Assembly (NCBI GenBank): GCA_016706225.1
Contig: JADJKB010000005.1
Coordinates: forward strand, 1-64,000
Direction: 5' to 3'
DNA from: Myxococcales bacterium
Lineage (GTDB): Bacteria > Myxococcota_A > Polyangia > Polyangiales > Polyangiaceae
Length of the DNA stretch: 64,000 nt
The notes beneath the pieces were generated by a model. The model searched no databases. It was not told the origin of the DNA and worked only from the letters and a program-made list of their open reading frames with translations. Positions 16,465 to 25,626 of the stretch are shown in pieces (the first letter of the stretch is position 1; each line of letters starts with the position of its first letter). The translations under genes and the position numbers were made by a program.

Positions 16465-17739
16465 ATGTCAGGGTCGCCGCTCCGAACGCTGATCGTGCGC
16501 TGGCGTGAGGATCCGGCCGGGGCGTACCACGCCTGGTTCCTGTGGGAAGAGCGGCTGAAGAACTTCCGCTCGATTCGGCGGGGGATCGCCGAGGTCATCC
16601 ACGAGATCGAAGCGGGGACGTTCGGCAACGTCTACAAGGGGTCTTCACTCGAGACGGTGGTTGGCTCGATCGCCGAGCAGCGTCAGATCTTCCGCGGCGC
16701 CGACCACGCGTTCTTGTGGAAGCCGAAGCTCCGGATCCCCGACATCTACGAGGCTCCCGAAAATCAGCGAGCGTTTGGCGCATTCCTGGCGACCTGCGCT
16801 TGTTGCGCGGGCGGCGACCCACTGGTGCTTGCGATACGGCAGCTCGACGCAAAGCGGATCAAGGGCCTCGGCCCGGCCGTAGCGAATCTCCTCTACTTCT
16901 TGCACCCGACGCTGATGCCCCCGTTCAACACGGCGATCGTCAAGGGCTACAACGCGCTGACGGGGGCGCGCGTGAAGCTCGGTTCATGGGAGGAGTACCT
17001 CGCGATGCGAGAAGGTATCCTCCGGCTGAACGCTGACCATCGCGACCTGTTGTCGAACGACCTCGGAGCGATCGGCGGCGTGCTGTTCGACGTGGGCTCG
17101 GGGCGGTACCTTGCACCACCCCGCGAGAGCGACGCCGAGGCGCGCGCCGCGTGGGCAGCGGACCTGCTGAAGGTCCGTGAAGAGACGGCGACACAGCGCA
17201 AGGCGAGCGCGGCAGCGCGAGACGGGGACAGGACGCACACCGAGATCCAGGGCTGGCTTCGCGATCTGGGCCGCTCGCTGGGATTCGGCGTTTGGGTTGC
17301 TGCCAACGACCGCAATCGTCCCTTCGCGGACGGCAGGCTCGCGGACGGGTGCGTGGAGTCGCTGGCCGCCGAGATCACGAGCGCTCCGGGTGCCGACGCC
17401 GTTCGACTCATCGACGTCTTGTGGTTGGATCCGGAATCGGGCGGTGTTCAGGCCGCCTTCGAGGTTGAGCACACGACCTCGATTTACTCGGGGATCGTCC
17501 GATTGCTGGACCTGGCGCTCGGAGCTTCCGGGGAAGCGACGCGCGCGCTCTACCTCGTGGCGCCGGACAAACGCGAAGACGAAGTACGCGCTCAGCTTCA
17601 GCGTCCGGCGTTCCATCACGTGAGAGAGCTGCAAGTCCGGTTTCTGCCCTACAGCGAGCTCGAGGAGAACCGTGGGATGATGGCGCGGTTCGGCGCGGGC
17701 CTAAAGGCCATCGAGGCCGTTTCGCGGGTCTTGGTCTGA
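16465..17739 (+). CDS. Putative PD-(D/E)xK-type nuclease, restriction-endonuclease-like
   Basis: ATG at 16465 follows a strong AAGGAGGA site; the product has 424 residues. The N-terminal half is helical and contains IKGLGPAVANLLYFLHPTLM, resembling a helix-hairpin-helix DNA-binding element. The C-terminal half contains LIDVLWLD, then AAFEVEHTTSIYSGIVRLLDL, an Asp followed by Glu-x-Glu in strand context, as in PD-(D/E)xK nucleases and type II restriction enzymes. No methyltransferase partner is adjacent. The last 38 codons and 154 bp of flank recur at 40127-40397, marking a recombination boundary. Function as a stand-alone nuclease is inference; a DUF-type DNA-binding protein is the alternative. 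Confidence 0.65.
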   Translation: MSGSPLRTLIVRWREDPAGAYHAWFLWEERLKNFRSIRRGIAEVIHEIEAGTFGNVYKGSSLETVVGSIAEQRQIFRGADHAFLWKPKLRIPDIYEAPENQRAFGAFLATCACCAGGDPLVLAIRQLDAKRIKGLGPAVANLLYFLHPTLMPPFNTAIVKGYNALTGARVKLGSWEEYLAMREGILRLNADHRDLLSNDLGAIGGVLFDVGSGRYLAPPRESDAEARAAWAADLLKVREETATQRKASAAARDGDRTHTEIQGWLRDLGRSLGFGVWVAANDRNRPFADGRLADGCVESLAAEITSAPGADAVRLIDVLWLDPESGGVQAAFEVEHTTSIYSGIVRLLDLALGASGEATRALYLVAPDKREDEVRAQLQRPAFHHVRELQVRFLPYSELEENRGMMARFGAGLKAIEAVSRVLV

Positions 17740-17740
17740 T

Positions 17741-17757
17741 GTGACCGGCTCCGTCAC
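17741..17757. promoter_or_regulatory. GTGAC-N7-GTCAC dyad after the nuclease gene
   Basis: GTGACCGGCTCCGTCAC lies between convergent 3' ends, so it is not placed as an upstream activator site here. It is carried on the direct repeat and recurs at 40243-40259. Confidence 0.5.
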
Positions 17758-17772
17758 TCTCGCGTCGGAGTG

Positions 17773-17893
17773 TCACACGCAATCACCGCGCAGGGGCCGT
17801 GAGCCTTTGAGCGCGCGCCAAACCCTCGCGCGCCGTCGCCCCATCGCTCGCCCGAATGCGGACCGCGAATTCGCTGCCAGTGGACGAGACCCG
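17773..17893 (-). pseudogene. 3' fragment of a DMSAAxH-family lipoprotein gene
   Basis: These 120 bp match the 3' end of the intact lipoprotein gene at 40287-41024, coding a sequence like TGSxFAVRIRAS...LARA at its C terminus. Homology stops at 17893 and no 5' part follows. It is the left-hand relic of the duplication that bounds the island. Confidence 0.75.
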
Positions 17894-17948
17894 TTTCGTT
17901 GAAAAGGCCCAAGAGCGTGGGCGTGACTAACCGATTCGTGACGTTGGC

Positions 17949-20900
17949 TCACGATCCCTGCGCCGCGAGCGACGGCGTGCTCCTGGCGCGTATTCTCGCT
18001 AGCCACTTCCAGAGCTCGAACGCCGGAACGACCGCCAGACACGCGACGGAGAGCTTCGCCACGTCGGCCCAATCCAAGGGGTACGTCTTGAAGACAGGTC
18101 TCAGCGGCGGGACGAGCACGGCGACGGCGTGGACCGCCGCACTCACGACGATTGCGATCGTTAGCGGCCTCTTGAACACGCTCAGCTTGAAGACCACCGA
18201 GCCTGCGGAACTGCAGCTGAACGCATGGAGAAGCGCGCCCAGGGCAAGGTAGGTGAATCCCAGCGCGCGCGCGCGCAGCATGAGCTCGGGTGGCGACGAA
18301 GGGTGCACATGAAAGAGCGCGCTGGTCGCGGTCATCAGCACGCCGACCACGCCGATGGCCACCCAGTCCTTGGTGAGGAGGAGCGGCTGGCCAAGCGCAC
18401 GGGGCGCCGTCGTCATCACGTCCTCCTTCGTTGGATCGATGCCGAGCGCGAGCGCGGGAAGGCCGTTGGTCACCAGGTTGACCCAGAGAAGCATCAGGGG
18501 GGTGAACGGAGGCCAGTCGGAGATGATGGCCGCGAGAAAGACGGCCCCGGAAAGCCCTGCGTTCGCCGAGAGAAGGAAGAAGATGAACTTCTGGATGTTG
18601 CGATAGATGACCCGCCCCTCACGGATGGCGTGAACGATGGTAGAGAAGTCGTCATCGGCGAGCACGATGTCGGCCGCCTGTCGCGCCACGTCGGTGCCGC
18701 CCAGGCCCATGGCCACGCCGATGTGGGCCTCGCGCAGCGCCGGCGCGTCGTTCACTCCGTCGCCCGTCATCGCGACAACGTGCCCCAGTGCCTTGAAGGC
18801 TCGCACGATGCGAAGCTTCTGCTCGGGGCTTGTTTGAGCGAAGATGCGCGCGGGTTCCACACGTGATCGGAACTCGTCGTCGGACAGCGCGTCGAGCTCC
18901 GCCCCGGTCATGGTCACATCGCCGGTGCGAAAGAGGCCGATCTCTTTCGCGATCGCCGTCGCGGTCGTGGGGTGATCGCCTGTGATCATGGCCACGACGA
19001 TGCCGGCGCACTGACACAACACAATCGCCTCTTTCACGCCTGCGCGAGGCGGGTCCATCAGCCCGACGAGGCCGAGAAACGTGAGGCCCGCCTCCACGTC
19101 CCCCTCGGGATCCGCGCGATACGCAATGGCGAGTACCCGAAGCCCGCTCTGCGCCAGCTGCTCGGCGCCCGCCTCGACCGCGGCGCGAAGCGCTGGGGTG
19201 AGTGCCATCGGCCCCGCCGTGCGCGCGACCGTCGCGCAGTGATCGAGGACGACGTCGAACGCGCCCTTCATCCACGCGAGGCGTTTGCCACCCGCCTCGG
19301 TGAACACTGTCATACGCAGGCGCGCGCTCCCGAAGGGGATCTCCTGGACGATGGGATACTGACTGCGAACTTGGTCGGTCGAGAGACCGCCGCGCGCCGC
19401 GAGCGTCACCAGCGCGGCCTCGGTCGGGTCCCCCACCGGGCGCCAGGCGTTGGCTTCCTGCTCGAGAGCTGCGTGGTTGCAGACCAGCGCGCCGAGGAGT
19501 AGCTCGGGCGCTAGTGGAGGAGCGTTGGGCTGCGACTCGGCGGAGTGCACCGAGCCCTCGGGCGCGTACCCGTCTCCTTCCACGGCGTAGCTCCCGTCGA
19601 GCGTCCACACGGCCCGCGCCATCATCAGGTTCTGGGTGAGCGTCCCCGTCTTGTCGGTGCAGATGAAGGTGGCCGCGCCCAGCGTCTCGACCGCGGGCAA
19701 GTGGCGAACGATGGCTCCACGCTTCGCGAGGCGCTGCGTCCCGAGGGCGAGGGTGATCGTCGTGATCGCGGGAAGCCCTTCGGGAATAGCGGCCACCGCC
19801 AAGCTGACCGCCGCGAGCAAGAGGAGATGCCAAGGTTGTGCGACCGAACCCGAGAAGATCCACGGCCGAGCGAGCCCCCAGAGAAAGAGCAAGAGCGACA
19901 GGGCCAGGCAAACCACGAGCACGCGCCGTCCGAACTTCTCGAGCATCGCCTCGAGCGGCGTCGTCTCCTTGGTTGCGGACGTGATCAGCGTGCCGATCCG
20001 ACCAAGCTCCGTCCGGGCGCCCGTCGCGGTGACCACAGCGGTGGCGCGCCCCCCAACCACCGCGGTGCCGAGAAAGACCATGTTCAGACGATCGGCGAGC
20101 GGCGTCTCGCCGGCGAAGACGGGCCCCGCGTCCTTCTCGACCGGCAGGCTCTCCCCGGTCAGCGAGGCTTCCTGGACTTGCAGCTCCGTCATCTCGAGGA
20201 GTCGCGCGTCCGCGGGAATCGCGTCGCCCGCCTCGAGCTCCAAGATGTCCCCCGGCACGAGCTCTTCCGCCGAGAGCGTGACGGTGCGCCCTTCGCGCCG
20301 CACGCGTGCGCGAGGGACCGACAGCTTCCCGAGCGCGCTCACCGCGGACTCGGCCTTCGATTCCTGCACGAACCCGAGAGCGGCGTTGAGCAGCACGATC
20401 AGAAGGATCGCTATCGCATCCCCGTATCGGGTAAAGAGGCCGTCTGCGGCGGAGCCCCTCGCTCCCACCACGACGCTGATCACGGCGGCGCCCAGGAGCG
20501 TGAGCACGATGGGGCTCGAGATCTGAGACACAATTCGACGCCAGAGCGGCGCGCGCTTCGGCGGCGGGAGCGAGTTCGGCCCAACGCTCGCGCGCAGCGT
20601 CGCGCTCTCGGCGTCCGAGAGTCCATTCTGCGGGTCCACGCCCAGCTCGGCGGCGACTGCATCGCCGCTCTTGGCGTGAGGGCTATCGGCCTTCACCGCG
20701 TCGGTTCCGGACACCGGCGCGGCAGCAGCAGCGTCTGGAGCTGATTTCTCCGTGGCGGCCGCAGGCGCGGCCGGCGCGGAACCCGGCCGGCCTGGCGCGG
20801 GGTGGCCTTCGTGACCGTCGCTCGCTGAGGTGGTCGCGGGCGCGGCGGACTCGTACCCGCGCTGGCGCACGACCGACTTGATATCGCCGACATCGAGTCG

Positions 20901-21047
20901 CGTTTCGTCGTAGCGCACAGTGGCACTCCGCGCGGCGACATTCACCGTCACGCTTGCGACACCCGGCACCTCGCCAATCCGCCTTTCCACTTCCTCCACG
21001 CTCCACACCGACAGCATGGCGTGCGTTCCAATGACGCTCGTTTTCAT
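17949..21047 (-). CDS. P2A-type (SERCA-like) cation ATPase with N-terminal HMA-like domain
   Basis: This P-type ATPase has 1032 residues, starting at ATG 21047 (AAGGAAAT upstream). Residues 1-70 form an HMA-like ferredoxin fold (MKTSVIGTHAMLSVWS, VPGVASVTVN, ATVRYDE) with no Cys-x-x-Cys. An Ala/Pro/His linker (GHEGHPAP) follows. The core is P2A type: TGESLPVEK in the actuator domain, PEGLPAIT in M4 (Pro422), DKTGTLTQN with phosphorylated Asp465, and GDGVNDAPALREA. Ten membrane segments are expected. PEGLP marks Ca/Mn-type P2A pumps rather than P1B heavy-metal pumps, so an HMA-like front end is unusual. The same HMA module opens the two divergent genes on the other side of the 600-bp spacer. 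Confidence 0.88.
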   Translation of the reverse strand: MKTSVIGTHAMLSVWSVEEVERRIGEVPGVASVTVNVAARSATVRYDETRLDVGDIKSVVRQRGYESAAPATTSASDGHEGHPAPGRPGSAPAAPAAATEKSAPDAAAAAPVSGTDAVKADSPHAKSGDAVAAELGVDPQNGLSDAESATLRASVGPNSLPPPKRAPLWRRIVSQISSPIVLTLLGAAVISVVVGARGSAADGLFTRYGDAIAILLIVLLNAALGFVQESKAESAVSALGKLSVPRARVRREGRTVTLSAEELVPGDILELEAGDAIPADARLLEMTELQVQEASLTGESLPVEKDAGPVFAGETPLADRLNMVFLGTAVVGGRATAVVTATGARTELGRIGTLITSATKETTPLEAMLEKFGRRVLVVCLALSLLLFLWGLARPWIFSGSVAQPWHLLLLAAVSLAVAAIPEGLPAITTITLALGTQRLAKRGAIVRHLPAVETLGAATFICTDKTGTLTQNLMMARAVWTLDGSYAVEGDGYAPEGSVHSAESQPNAPPLAPELLLGALVCNHAALEQEANAWRPVGDPTEAALVTLAARGGLSTDQVRSQYPIVQEIPFGSARLRMTVFTEAGGKRLAWMKGAFDVVLDHCATVARTAGPMALTPALRAAVEAGAEQLAQSGLRVLAIAYRADPEGDVEAGLTFLGLVGLMDPPRAGVKEAIVLCQCAGIVVAMITGDHPTTATAIAKEIGLFRTGDVTMTGAELDALSDDEFRSRVEPARIFAQTSPEQKLRIVRAFKALGHVVAMTGDGVNDAPALREAHIGVAMGLGGTDVARQAADIVLADDDFSTIVHAIREGRVIYRNIQKFIFFLLSANAGLSGAVFLAAIISDWPPFTPLMLLWVNLVTNGLPALALGIDPTKEDVMTTAPRALGQPLLLTKDWVAIGVVGVLMTATSALFHVHPSSPPELMLRARALGFTYLALGALLHAFSCSSAGSVVFKLSVFKRPLTIAIVVSAAVHAVAVLVPPLRPVFKTYPLDWADVAKLSVACLAVVPAFELWKWLARIRARSTPSLAAQGS

Positions 21048-21648
21048 CGCATTTCCTTGGTCGACTTGCCGGCGGCGTTCAATCGGGAAGCGGTCAGCGA
21101 CCTGCACGATCCGAGCCGCTCCAAGCGCTCGAGTTGCTCGGCTCGCCGTCGCGGCCGCCGTCTCACTCGGCGCCATTCGATGAGCTCTTCCGAGCGTCCC
21201 GATTCCGAACAGTTGCCATACCTGTGGCGTCATGGGGGCACGACACGAGCCCGGATGCGCTCAGCGCGGCTCGCTCCTTGCAACCGCCCGAACATGCCGA
21301 GGATGAAGAACTTGATGGAAAAGCTTGCATCAGAGCGAAGGAGACGTCCGCGCTCAACGCGCGAACCATTTTCGCCACGGTGTGGCGAGAATGCTCACTC
21401 CGGCAACGTCTTCCGAGAACTTTGCTGTGCTCGCCCCGCGCCAGCAACGCCATCCGGAGCGGCGACGAGCGGAGATCGAGCGGAGATCCCACCTGCGCCA
21501 TGAGGGTGCGACTCGCGTGCCGCTGCCGCTGCGTCGCTCGAGTCTATCCGGGGATGAGCGAAGACCACCGCAAGCATCTCCTCGATGTGAAGGAGCCATG
21601 GAAAAACGAACGGGACTCGAGCGAACAGCTCATGAAGAAGGATACGCA
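21048..21648. other. Divergent spacer between ATPase genes
   Basis: No gene is supported. It contains a CGCCAC-GGT-GTGGCG dyad at 21373-21387 that recurs upstream of the CopA gene, and a weak sigma54-like GGGCACGACACGAGC at 21236-21250. Confidence 0.5.
21373..21387. promoter_or_regulatory. CGCCA-N5-TGGCG dyad, copy 1
   Basis: CGCCACGGTGTGGCG is a perfect dyad. About 10 bp of 3' flank (AGAATGCTCA) resembles the flank of the copy at 30337-30351 (AAAGTGCTCA). Both precede metal ATPase genes. Confidence 0.5.
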
Positions 21649-22071
21649 ATGAAAACCAGCGTCATTGAAGTGCACGACATGCTGTCGGTGTGGAGCGTGG
21701 ACGGGGTAGAAGAGCGGATCGGCAAAGTGCCGGGTGTCGAAAGCGTGACGGTAAATCACGCTGCGGGGAGTGCCACTGTGCGCTACGACGAAACCCGACT
21801 CGAGATTGCCGATATCAAATCGGCTGTGCGCCAACGCGGATATGACTCCGCCGCGCCGGCCGCCGCTTCGACGGGCGGACACGAAGGCCACGCCGCATCG
21901 GACGCGACGCCTGCTGCCCCCGCAAGGCCGAAGACGCCGCCGGCCTCACCTGCGGGCGCCCTTTCTGCGGAACCCGCAAAGCAAGGCACCGCGTCTTCGG
22001 CGGTGGCACCTGTGCCCGCGGGCGCCCCTTCCGCGACTGCCGCAAAGCAAGACAAGGCGGCGCCAGAATGA
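21649..22071 (+). CDS. Stand-alone HMA-like domain protein with Ala/Pro-rich tail
   Basis: The 140-residue product starts at ATG 21649 (AAGAAGGAT upstream). The first 68 residues are an HMA-like fold: MKTSVIEVHDMLSVWS, VPGVESVTVN, ATVRYDETRLEIADIKSAV. The usual metal-binding CxxC loop is replaced by HDMLS. The remaining 70 residues are a low-complexity Ala/Pro linker containing GHEGH. No signal peptide. It is nearly identical over the HMA part to the N termini of the two flanking ATPases. It could be a metallochaperone-like partner or a relic from module duplication; without CxxC, standard Cu(I) transfer is doubtful. Confidence 0.8.
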   Translation: MKTSVIEVHDMLSVWSVDGVEERIGKVPGVESVTVNHAAGSATVRYDETRLEIADIKSAVRQRGYDSAAPAAASTGGHEGHAASDATPAAPARPKTPPASPAGALSAEPAKQGTASSAVAPVPAGAPSATAAKQDKAAPE

Positions 22072-22151
22072 TGTGAACTGCGACAACTCCAGCTCGCAAG
22101 GTGATTGGAGCAGTCGCGCGATTCTCGAAGACGAAGCCGACCGAGGAAGCA

Positions 22152-24806
22152 ATGAAAACGAGCGTTATCGAAGTGCACGCCATGCTGTCGGTATTGAGCG
22201 TGGACGAAGTGGAGAAGCGGGTTGGTGAGGTGCCCGGCGTCGAGAGCGTGACGGTGAATTGGGCTGCTGGAACTGCCACCGTGCGCTACGACGAAACCCG
22301 GCTCGAGATCGCCGATATCAAGTCGGCCGTGCGCCAACGCGGGAATGAGTCGGCCCCGCCCGGCCCCGAATCGGCGGGCGACGGTCACGGAGGCCGCTCA
22401 ACGCAGGGCGCGCCGGTTGCAACCGCCGCGTCCGTCGTGCCGAACCCGCACGCGGTCGCACCTGTCGCCGCCGGCGCCGCTTCCGCCGGCAGCGCAGAAC
22501 AAGACAAAGCGACGCCGGGGGCGACGCCTTCGGAGCCCGCCCCACCAAAACCTTCGCCGCCTGCCGCACCCGCGCCCTCAGCCCCGGCCGCCGCTGTCGG
22601 CGCGCCCGCGGCTGCCGCAGGCAAAGGCCACGAAGGTCACGGAGCGCCGAGCGCGCAGCCCGCCATGTCGGCGGACATGGCCCACGACATGGGGCATGGC
22701 GGCAAGGACCTGCCCGCGATGGTCCGGGACATGCGCAACCGGTTTCTGGTCTGCCTGGTCTTCACCGTGCCGATCTTCATCTACGCGCCCATGGGAGGCT
22801 TCTTCAAGCCGCCGGCCCCGCCGTTCGGACTGGAGCTCAACCTGTGGCTGTTCTTCCTCGCGAGCGCCGCGATTCTCTATCCGAGCTGGCCGTTCTTCGT
22901 CTCGGCCTGGCGCGCGCTCATCAAGGGCACTTTGGGCATGTCGGCGTTGATCGTCCTGAGCGTCGGCACCGGGTATCTCTTCAGTGTCGGCACCACTTTC
23001 TTTTTCAAGCGGGGCGGGCAGTTTTTCGAAGCCGCGGCAGTCCTGCTTGTCTTCATTCTGCTCGGGCACTGGCTGGAAATGCGTGCGCGGGCGGGTGCGT
23101 CGTCGGCCATCAAGGCGCTGATGAATCTCACGCCCGCGAAGGCCTCCGTTATTCGCGACGGCGCCGAGATTGAAGTTCCGACGGCGGAAGTGGTAGCGGG
23201 CGAGATTGTGGTGATCCGGCCCGGTGGCAAGATCCCGGTCGATGGCATGGTGGAGACCGGCGAATCACTGGTCGACGAGTCCATGCTCACCGGCGAGTCG
23301 ATGCCGGTGCAGAAGGGGCCGGGCGCCACGGTGATCGGCGCGACCATCAACAAGAGCGGCAGCTTTCGCTACAAGGCGACCAAGGTTGGGGCCGACTCGA
23401 CGCTCGCGCAGATCGTAAAACTGGTGCAGGACGCTCAGAACTCGAAGGCACCGGCGCAGCTCCTGGCGGACAAAGCGGCTCAATGGCTGGTGATCGCCGC
23501 CATCGTGATCGGTCTTGCGACCTTTGCAGTGTGGTTCTGGCTGATCGGACAGCCGCTGCTGTTCGCGGTGACCATGACCATCACCGTCTTTGTGATCGCC
23601 TGCCCGGATGCGTTGGGACTCGCGACGCCGATGGCGGTCATGGTGAGTACCGGCTTGGGCGCAGCGAACGGCATTCTGTTCAAGAACGCCTCGGCGCTCG
23701 AAGACGCGACCAGGCTCAACGTCATCGTCTTCGACAAGACCGGCACGCTCACGGTCGGCCAGCCGGAGGTCGTGGAGATCGTGACGGCGGACGGGGTCAC
23801 CGAAGACGTCCTGTTGGCAGCCGCGGCCGCCGTAGAGCAGGGCTCCGACCATCCGCTGGCGCAGGCGATCCTTCGCCGGGCGACCAACCTCACCGTCGCG
23901 GCACCGACAGGATTCGAGAGCCTCGACGGCATGGGGGCACGCGCCGAAACCGCTGACGGAACGGTTTTCCTCGGCAACCGGCTGCTCATGGATACGCAAA
24001 AGCTCACTCTCGGTCCACTCGAAGCAGACGCCGCGCGCCTGCAGGGGGACGGGCGCACCGTCGTTCATGTGTCTCAGGCCTCTCGAGTGATCGGACTCAT
24101 CGCCATCGCCGATGCGATCAGGCCGAGCTCGAAGGCGGCGGTGGCAAAGCTGCGCGAACGCAAGATCGAAGTCGTGATGTTGACTGGTGACAACGCGGCC
24201 ACGGCCAAGCGTATCGCAGCCGATCTCGGCATCGAGAGGGTGTTGGCGGACGTGCTGCCGGCCCAGAAGGCCGACAAGGTGAAAGAGCTGCAAGCCACGG
24301 GGAAAAAGGTCGGGATGGTAGGCGATGGTGTCAACGACGCGCCCGCGCTGACCCAGGCCAACGTGGGGTTCGCCATCGGCGCCGGCACTGACGTCGCGAT
24401 GGAGAGCGCTGATGTCGTGCTGATGAAGAGCGACCCCTACGACATCGTCGCTGCGATCGAACTGTCGCGCGCAACGGTGCGCAAGATGCACCAGAATCTC
24501 TGGTGGGCGGTGGGCTACAACGTGGTCGCGTTCCCGCTCGCCGCGGGCGTCTTGTTCCCATTCGTACTCAGCCCGGAGGTCGCAGCGCTGTCGATGTCCG
24601 GTAGTACGCTCTTGGTGGCGATCAATGCGCTGATGCTGAAGCGCACCAAGCTGGCAGGCATGCATAAGGCCGCCAAGAACGTCGCGCCCTCGACCACCGG
24701 GCGTGGTGGGTCCGTGCCCTCAAAGCAACCCAAGGTTTCTTCGGGACCCGACGAGAGAGGCGCTGTCGAGGCGGTACCCGCAACCGCAGCGCCACAAGGG
24801 AGATAG
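22152..24806 (+). CDS. P1B-type heavy-metal ATPase with HMA-like domain and CPD motif
   Basis: This 884-residue inner-membrane pump starts at ATG 22152 (GAGGAAG upstream). Residues 1-70 are the HMA-like module without CxxC (EVHAMLSVLS). A long Ala/Pro linker then ends in a His/Met-rich stretch (GHEGH, DMAHDMGHGGKDL). The P1B core follows: GEIVVIRPGGKIPVDG, TGESMPV, DKTGTLT with Asp528, HPLAQAI, MLTGDN and GDGVNDAPAL. The transport-site motif in M6 is ACPDALGLATP (Cys484-Pro-Asp), where CPC, CPH or SPC are usual. The metal may therefore differ from Cu(I) or Zn. It follows the free HMA gene by 80 bp and is likely cotranscribed with it. Confidence 0.88.
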   Translation: MKTSVIEVHAMLSVLSVDEVEKRVGEVPGVESVTVNWAAGTATVRYDETRLEIADIKSAVRQRGNESAPPGPESAGDGHGGRSTQGAPVATAASVVPNPHAVAPVAAGAASAGSAEQDKATPGATPSEPAPPKPSPPAAPAPSAPAAAVGAPAAAAGKGHEGHGAPSAQPAMSADMAHDMGHGGKDLPAMVRDMRNRFLVCLVFTVPIFIYAPMGGFFKPPAPPFGLELNLWLFFLASAAILYPSWPFFVSAWRALIKGTLGMSALIVLSVGTGYLFSVGTTFFFKRGGQFFEAAAVLLVFILLGHWLEMRARAGASSAIKALMNLTPAKASVIRDGAEIEVPTAEVVAGEIVVIRPGGKIPVDGMVETGESLVDESMLTGESMPVQKGPGATVIGATINKSGSFRYKATKVGADSTLAQIVKLVQDAQNSKAPAQLLADKAAQWLVIAAIVIGLATFAVWFWLIGQPLLFAVTMTITVFVIACPDALGLATPMAVMVSTGLGAANGILFKNASALEDATRLNVIVFDKTGTLTVGQPEVVEIVTADGVTEDVLLAAAAAVEQGSDHPLAQAILRRATNLTVAAPTGFESLDGMGARAETADGTVFLGNRLLMDTQKLTLGPLEADAARLQGDGRTVVHVSQASRVIGLIAIADAIRPSSKAAVAKLRERKIEVVMLTGDNAATAKRIAADLGIERVLADVLPAQKADKVKELQATGKKVGMVGDGVNDAPALTQANVGFAIGAGTDVAMESADVVLMKSDPYDIVAAIELSRATVRKMHQNLWWAVGYNVVAFPLAAGVLFPFVLSPEVAALSMSGSTLLVAINALMLKRTKLAGMHKAAKNVAPSTTGRGGSVPSKQPKVSSGPDERGAVEAVPATAAPQGR

Positions 24807-24842
24807 CCATGCAGGTTGGGCCGCAGGCGGCGGAGCGACGGA

Positions 24843-25626
24843 ATGAAGAAGCTCATTATTTTTCGACCTGGACGGCACGCTTGCTGAAAGCAAAGCATCT
24901 CTCGATGCCGAGATGGCCACGCTACTCGGTGCTCTGCTGCGCGTTGTAAAGGTGGCCGTCATATCCGGCGGGGGCTGGCCACAGTTCGAGACGCAACTGC
25001 TTTCCCAGTTGTCTCACGACGAGCGCCTGAAGGATCTGTCGCTCCTTCCTACGTGTGGAACGCAGTTTTTCCAGTACGCCTCGGGCTGGACACTGCTTTA
25101 CGCGGAAAACTTCTCCGACGAGGAGAAGGAGAAAATTGTCCATTCATTGAAAGAAGCGATCGAGTCGTCGGACCTTCGGATCGAAACCACGTGGGGAGAG
25201 CAGATCGAAGATCGGGGAAGCCAGATCACGTTCTCCGCGCTGGGGCAGCAGGCTCCCATCGAAGAAAAGGAGAAATGGGACCCTGACTTCGCCAAGCGCA
25301 AGAAGATGCAGGCCCGTCTCGAGCACCTTGTCCCAGGGTTTTCTGTGCGCCTGGGCGGCACGACCTCTGTCGATGTCACGAAGCTTGGCATCGACAAGGG
25401 CTACGGCATGCGAAAGCTCCGAGACACTCTTGGAATTGGGCTCCATGAAATGCTTTTCATCGGGGATGCCTTGTTCCCTGGTGGAAATGACTATCCGGCG
25501 AAGGAAGCAGGCGTCGAGTCGATCCAGGTCAGGGATCCCAACGAGGCGAAGCGAGTGATTGAAGCGATCCTCGCGTGTGTGGGGCGCGTCCGACACGGAA
25601 GGCTCCGCGAGGACGAGGCGCGATGA
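24843..25626 (+). CDS. HAD-superfamily phosphatase (phosphomannomutase/sucrose-phosphatase-like), copy 1 (frameshifted)
   Basis: HAD enzymes hydrolyse phosphate esters through an aspartyl intermediate. ATG 24843 opens MKKLIIF, and one extra T in the run at 24859-24864 shifts the frame; removing it restores DLDGTLAES, HAD motif I, continuous with the open frame from 24913. VAVISGG is motif II, and GIDKGYGMRKLRDTL with FIGDALFPGGNDYP gives motifs III/IV of the Cof/IIB group. About 260 residues. Copy 2 at 37437-38215 has one T fewer at this spot, supporting an error or young mutation. The substrate is probably a sugar phosphate, judging from the neighbouring GH130 gene at the other copy; that is inference. 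Confidence 0.8.

Larger units (their letters stand above)
17626..17893. repeat. Left copy of a 268-271 bp direct repeat bounding a 22-kb block
   Basis: The segment covers the 3' end of the nuclease gene, a GTGAC-N7-GTCAC dyad and the 3' end of a DMSAAxH lipoprotein gene. It matches 40127-40397 with about a dozen substitutions and a few single-base indels. The nuclease gene is whole only here; the lipoprotein gene is whole only at the right copy. Confidence 0.85.

Noticed and set aside
17741..17757. GTGAC-N7-GTCAC at 17741 and 40243 as promoter sites
   Set aside because: Both lie between convergent gene ends with no sigma54 box facing a gene; their presence is explained by the direct repeat.
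18225..20744. Plus-strand frames across the P2A ATPase
   Set aside because: They lie opposite a complete P-type ATPase and show no family motif.
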